From CAMTUH01 sp947084935 (lineage in GTDB: Bacteria; Pseudomonadota; Gammaproteobacteria; Coxiellales; Coxiellaceae), in NCBI GenBank assembly GCA_947084935.1, contig CAMTUH010000001.1, forward strand, positions 62,001-126,000: a stretch of 64,000 nucleotides of DNA. The letters are read 5' to 3'. The stretch's first letter is position 1. Each line of letters opens with the position of its first letter. Below are positions 62,548 through 64,000 of the stretch, one piece after another. Both the position numbers and the translations under genes were made by a program. The notes under the pieces were generated by a model. The model was given only the letters and a program-made list of their open reading frames with translations, searched no databases and was not told the origin of the DNA.

Positions 62548-62990
62548 GGCTGCTGGGGGGGTTGCAGAGCTGCTTCGATGTAACTTTGCAGGGTACCCAT
62601 GTCGTTGTTAAACGGATAATGGTAGATCGATTTCTCCAGTGCGCAGTGAAAGGTTGGTGTTGCCTTGCAATCATGAATAGCCGGCATCATCCCTTCGAGA
62701 GTACCCGCAAGACCGTACCATTGTATGGTAAAAGAAGCGGGCCCCGATAGACAAGAAGCTTGGGCGCTTATGGGCAAGCGGGAGCAAATTATTGCTGCGG
62801 TTGCAGAGACGTCTTGAGCAAAGAAAGATTTCCAGCTTTCTGCGGCGTCTGGTGTCAATGTGGGTGCGTTTCCCCGGTATTGCGAATCGAAATGCTCAAA
62901 TTGCACTACTTGTTTCGGTAGTGCTGCTACGGCGCCCAGAAGAGGAGTTAATGCCAATAGCGCCAAACTGAGGAGGGTAAACTTTTTCAT
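62538..62990 (-). CDS. Unrecognised exported protein
   Basis: From ATG 62990 (an earlier in-frame start at 63026 would add twelve polar residues) the product has 150 residues with a signal peptide MKKFTLLSLALLALTPLLGA. The mature part has four cysteines (ICSRL, SCLSG, HDCK, HCALE), suggesting two disulphides and a periplasmic or secreted location. I recognise no family. The C-terminus PLG and stop come from a family B repeat. It lies between the polysaccharide operon and lhgO. Confidence 0.72.
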   Translation of the reverse strand: MKKFTLLSLALLALTPLLGAVAALPKQVVQFEHFDSQYRGNAPTLTPDAAESWKSFFAQDVSATAAIICSRLPISAQASCLSGPASFTIQWYGLAGTLEGMMPAIHDCKATPTFHCALEKSIYHYPFNNDMGTLQSYIEAALQPPQQPLG

Positions 62991-63118
62991 AGTTGCAGGC
63001 TCTTGTTGTGGGTGATTCTTAATCAATAGTCGGCGAGTAGTAGTCTAGCGCAGAAAATAAACAAATTCCACCGCGGCCTAGCGAAATGTCAACAGCCCCC
63101 AACTAATTGATTTTAATA

Positions 63119-64000
63119 TTATTTGGTCTGCTTTTCCGAAGGTAAGCATCGGGTCTGGGAAAACTTACGGACAAACTGGGTAACGATATAGCGTCCGATC
63201 GGGAGGCTGGAGGTGGCCGCGGGGGAGGGGGCGTTGCAGGTATGCAGGCTGCGGTTCGATTCCACGAATAAAAAATCCTGGATAAATTTGCCGGTTTTGT
63301 CGACGGCTTGGGCGCGAACTCCCGCCGGGTATCGGCTGAAATCTGGGCGTTTGATGTTTGGAAAATACTTTTGTACGGTTTTCAAATAATGCCTTTTGAA
63401 TACCGAAGAACGAAATTCATCGATGGTGTTGCTGAAATTTTTCAGAATCAGTTTCCATGCCGGCCAATAAGTACAAATCTCAGCGCAATCTTTAATATTA
63501 ATTTTTTTCCAGGTGTAGCCTTCTCGGGCGAAGGCCAATACCGCCGTTGGGCCCACCGTCACGTAATTAGTAATTTGCGGAGTAAAATGCACACCTAAAA
63601 AAGGCAGTGCGGGATTTGGGACAGGATATATTAAGTGTTTGATGTACTCATCATACGCTGGGCTCAAACGAAAATATTCTCCACGAAACGGAACGATTTT
63701 AAAATCGGCATTCAGCCCGTTCATTTTGACGAGTCGATCGGCATACAATCCCGCACACGTAATTAAATAACCACTGGTATAAACGTTCTTATTCGTTCGA
63801 GTAACAATATCGCGTGCGGATTCCGTAATGCTTACTACTTTTTCCTCATAAAAAATGCGTCCCCCTTGTTGTTCAAAGAGCTCGGCGTATTTTTTACACA
63901 CTTGGCGCCAATTAACAATACCGGTTTCTTTTACAAAAAAAGCACCCGCGGTGCGCAGTCCGGGTTGCATTTTTTGCGTGTCCGAAATACTCAGTTTTTC
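63119..64000 (-). CDS. lhgO: L-2-hydroxyglutarate oxidase/dehydrogenase LhgO, 5' end outside window
   Basis: The visible 293 codons are the C-terminal three quarters of an FAD-dependent oxidoreductase. GAFFVKETGIVNWRQVCKKY, LITCAGLYADRL and VGPTAVLAFAREGY are typical LhgO blocks, and the C-terminal CNAPSPAATSSLPIG resembles the usual flavin-contact loop (xNAPSPAATASL). The frame is open to the last base, so the N-terminal dinucleotide motif and start lie beyond 64000. It oxidises L-2-hydroxyglutarate to 2-oxoglutarate at the inner membrane. Confidence 0.9.
   Translation of the reverse strand, partial: EKLSISDTQKMQPGLRTAGAFFVKETGIVNWRQVCKKYAELFEQQGGRIFYEEKVVSITESARDIVTRTNKNVYTSGYLITCAGLYADRLVKMNGLNADFKIVPFRGEYFRLSPAYDEYIKHLIYPVPNPALPFLGVHFTPQITNYVTVGPTAVLAFAREGYTWKKINIKDCAEICTYWPAWKLILKNFSNTIDEFRSSVFKRHYLKTVQKYFPNIKRPDFSRYPAGVRAQAVDKTGKFIQDFLFVESNRSLHTCNAPSPAATSSLPIGRYIVTQFVRKFSQTRCLPSEKQTK

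Overview
The window looks like a chromosomal segment of a Legionellales gammaproteobacterium, most likely Coxiella or a close relative. The reasons are a DotU/IcmF pair of the Dot/Icm (type IVB) secretion system, eukaryotic-type F-box and ankyrin proteins, ordinary gammaproteobacterial housekeeping genes, and many dispersed palindromic repeats. The assignment is inferred from gene content; no database comparison was possible.

Layout. 1-7.8 kb: selO, a periplasmic L,D-transpeptidase, icmF-dotU and purD. 8.2-9.9 kb: two convergent F-box proteins, each with a predicted membrane hairpin. 10.2-15.9 kb: a TPP riboswitch and thiC-thiO-thiS-thiG-thiDE, with a palindromic element inserted in frame in thiO. 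16-18.4 kb: an acid phosphatase, a HigB/HigA-type module and an AbrB/PIN module. 18.6-25.3 kb: purH, fis, pepN and a hybrid histidine kinase. 25.5-28.2 kb: a probable cyclodipeptide synthase, then a mobile-mystery A/B (Xre-Fic) cassette bracketed by a 65-bp duplication of the pfkA 3' end. 28.2-36.3 kb: pfkA, gph/mupP, ubiG, an HPt protein, sohB, an M32 carboxypeptidase, yefM-yoeB, cysZ, bioY and a class I amidotransferase. 36.5-40.8 kb: accessory block with an ankyrin protein, a decayed tyrosine recombinase and an AAA ATPase, ending near tRNA-Pro. 41-53.2 kb: ispB, rplU-rpmA-obgE, a MATE transporter, rpsT, murJ, ribF, a lipoprotein, ileS and lspA. 53.3-64 kb: a pilin, tRNA-Lys, an AbiE module, a truncated chorismate mutase, yggU, a divergent deformylase, a broken ATPase, a three-gene exopolysaccharide-type operon, a secreted protein and part of lhgO.

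How the genes fit together. The thiamine operon carries both branches of thiamine assembly under riboswitch control. The hybrid kinase has no HPt domain and a free HPt protein lies 5 kb away, so a phosphorelay is plausible. DotU and IcmF stabilise the type IVB apparatus that could export the F-box, ankyrin and perhaps other candidates. The TPR/beta-barrel protein, HEAT membrane protein and family 2 glycosyltransferase resemble a synthase-dependent polysaccharide secretion unit.

The strongest leads are palindromic repeats that enter coding sequence or form gene ends (thiO, sohB, the 62.5 kb gene), the Xre-Fic cassette at pfkA, the cyclodipeptide synthase, the membrane F-box pair and the polysaccharide operon.
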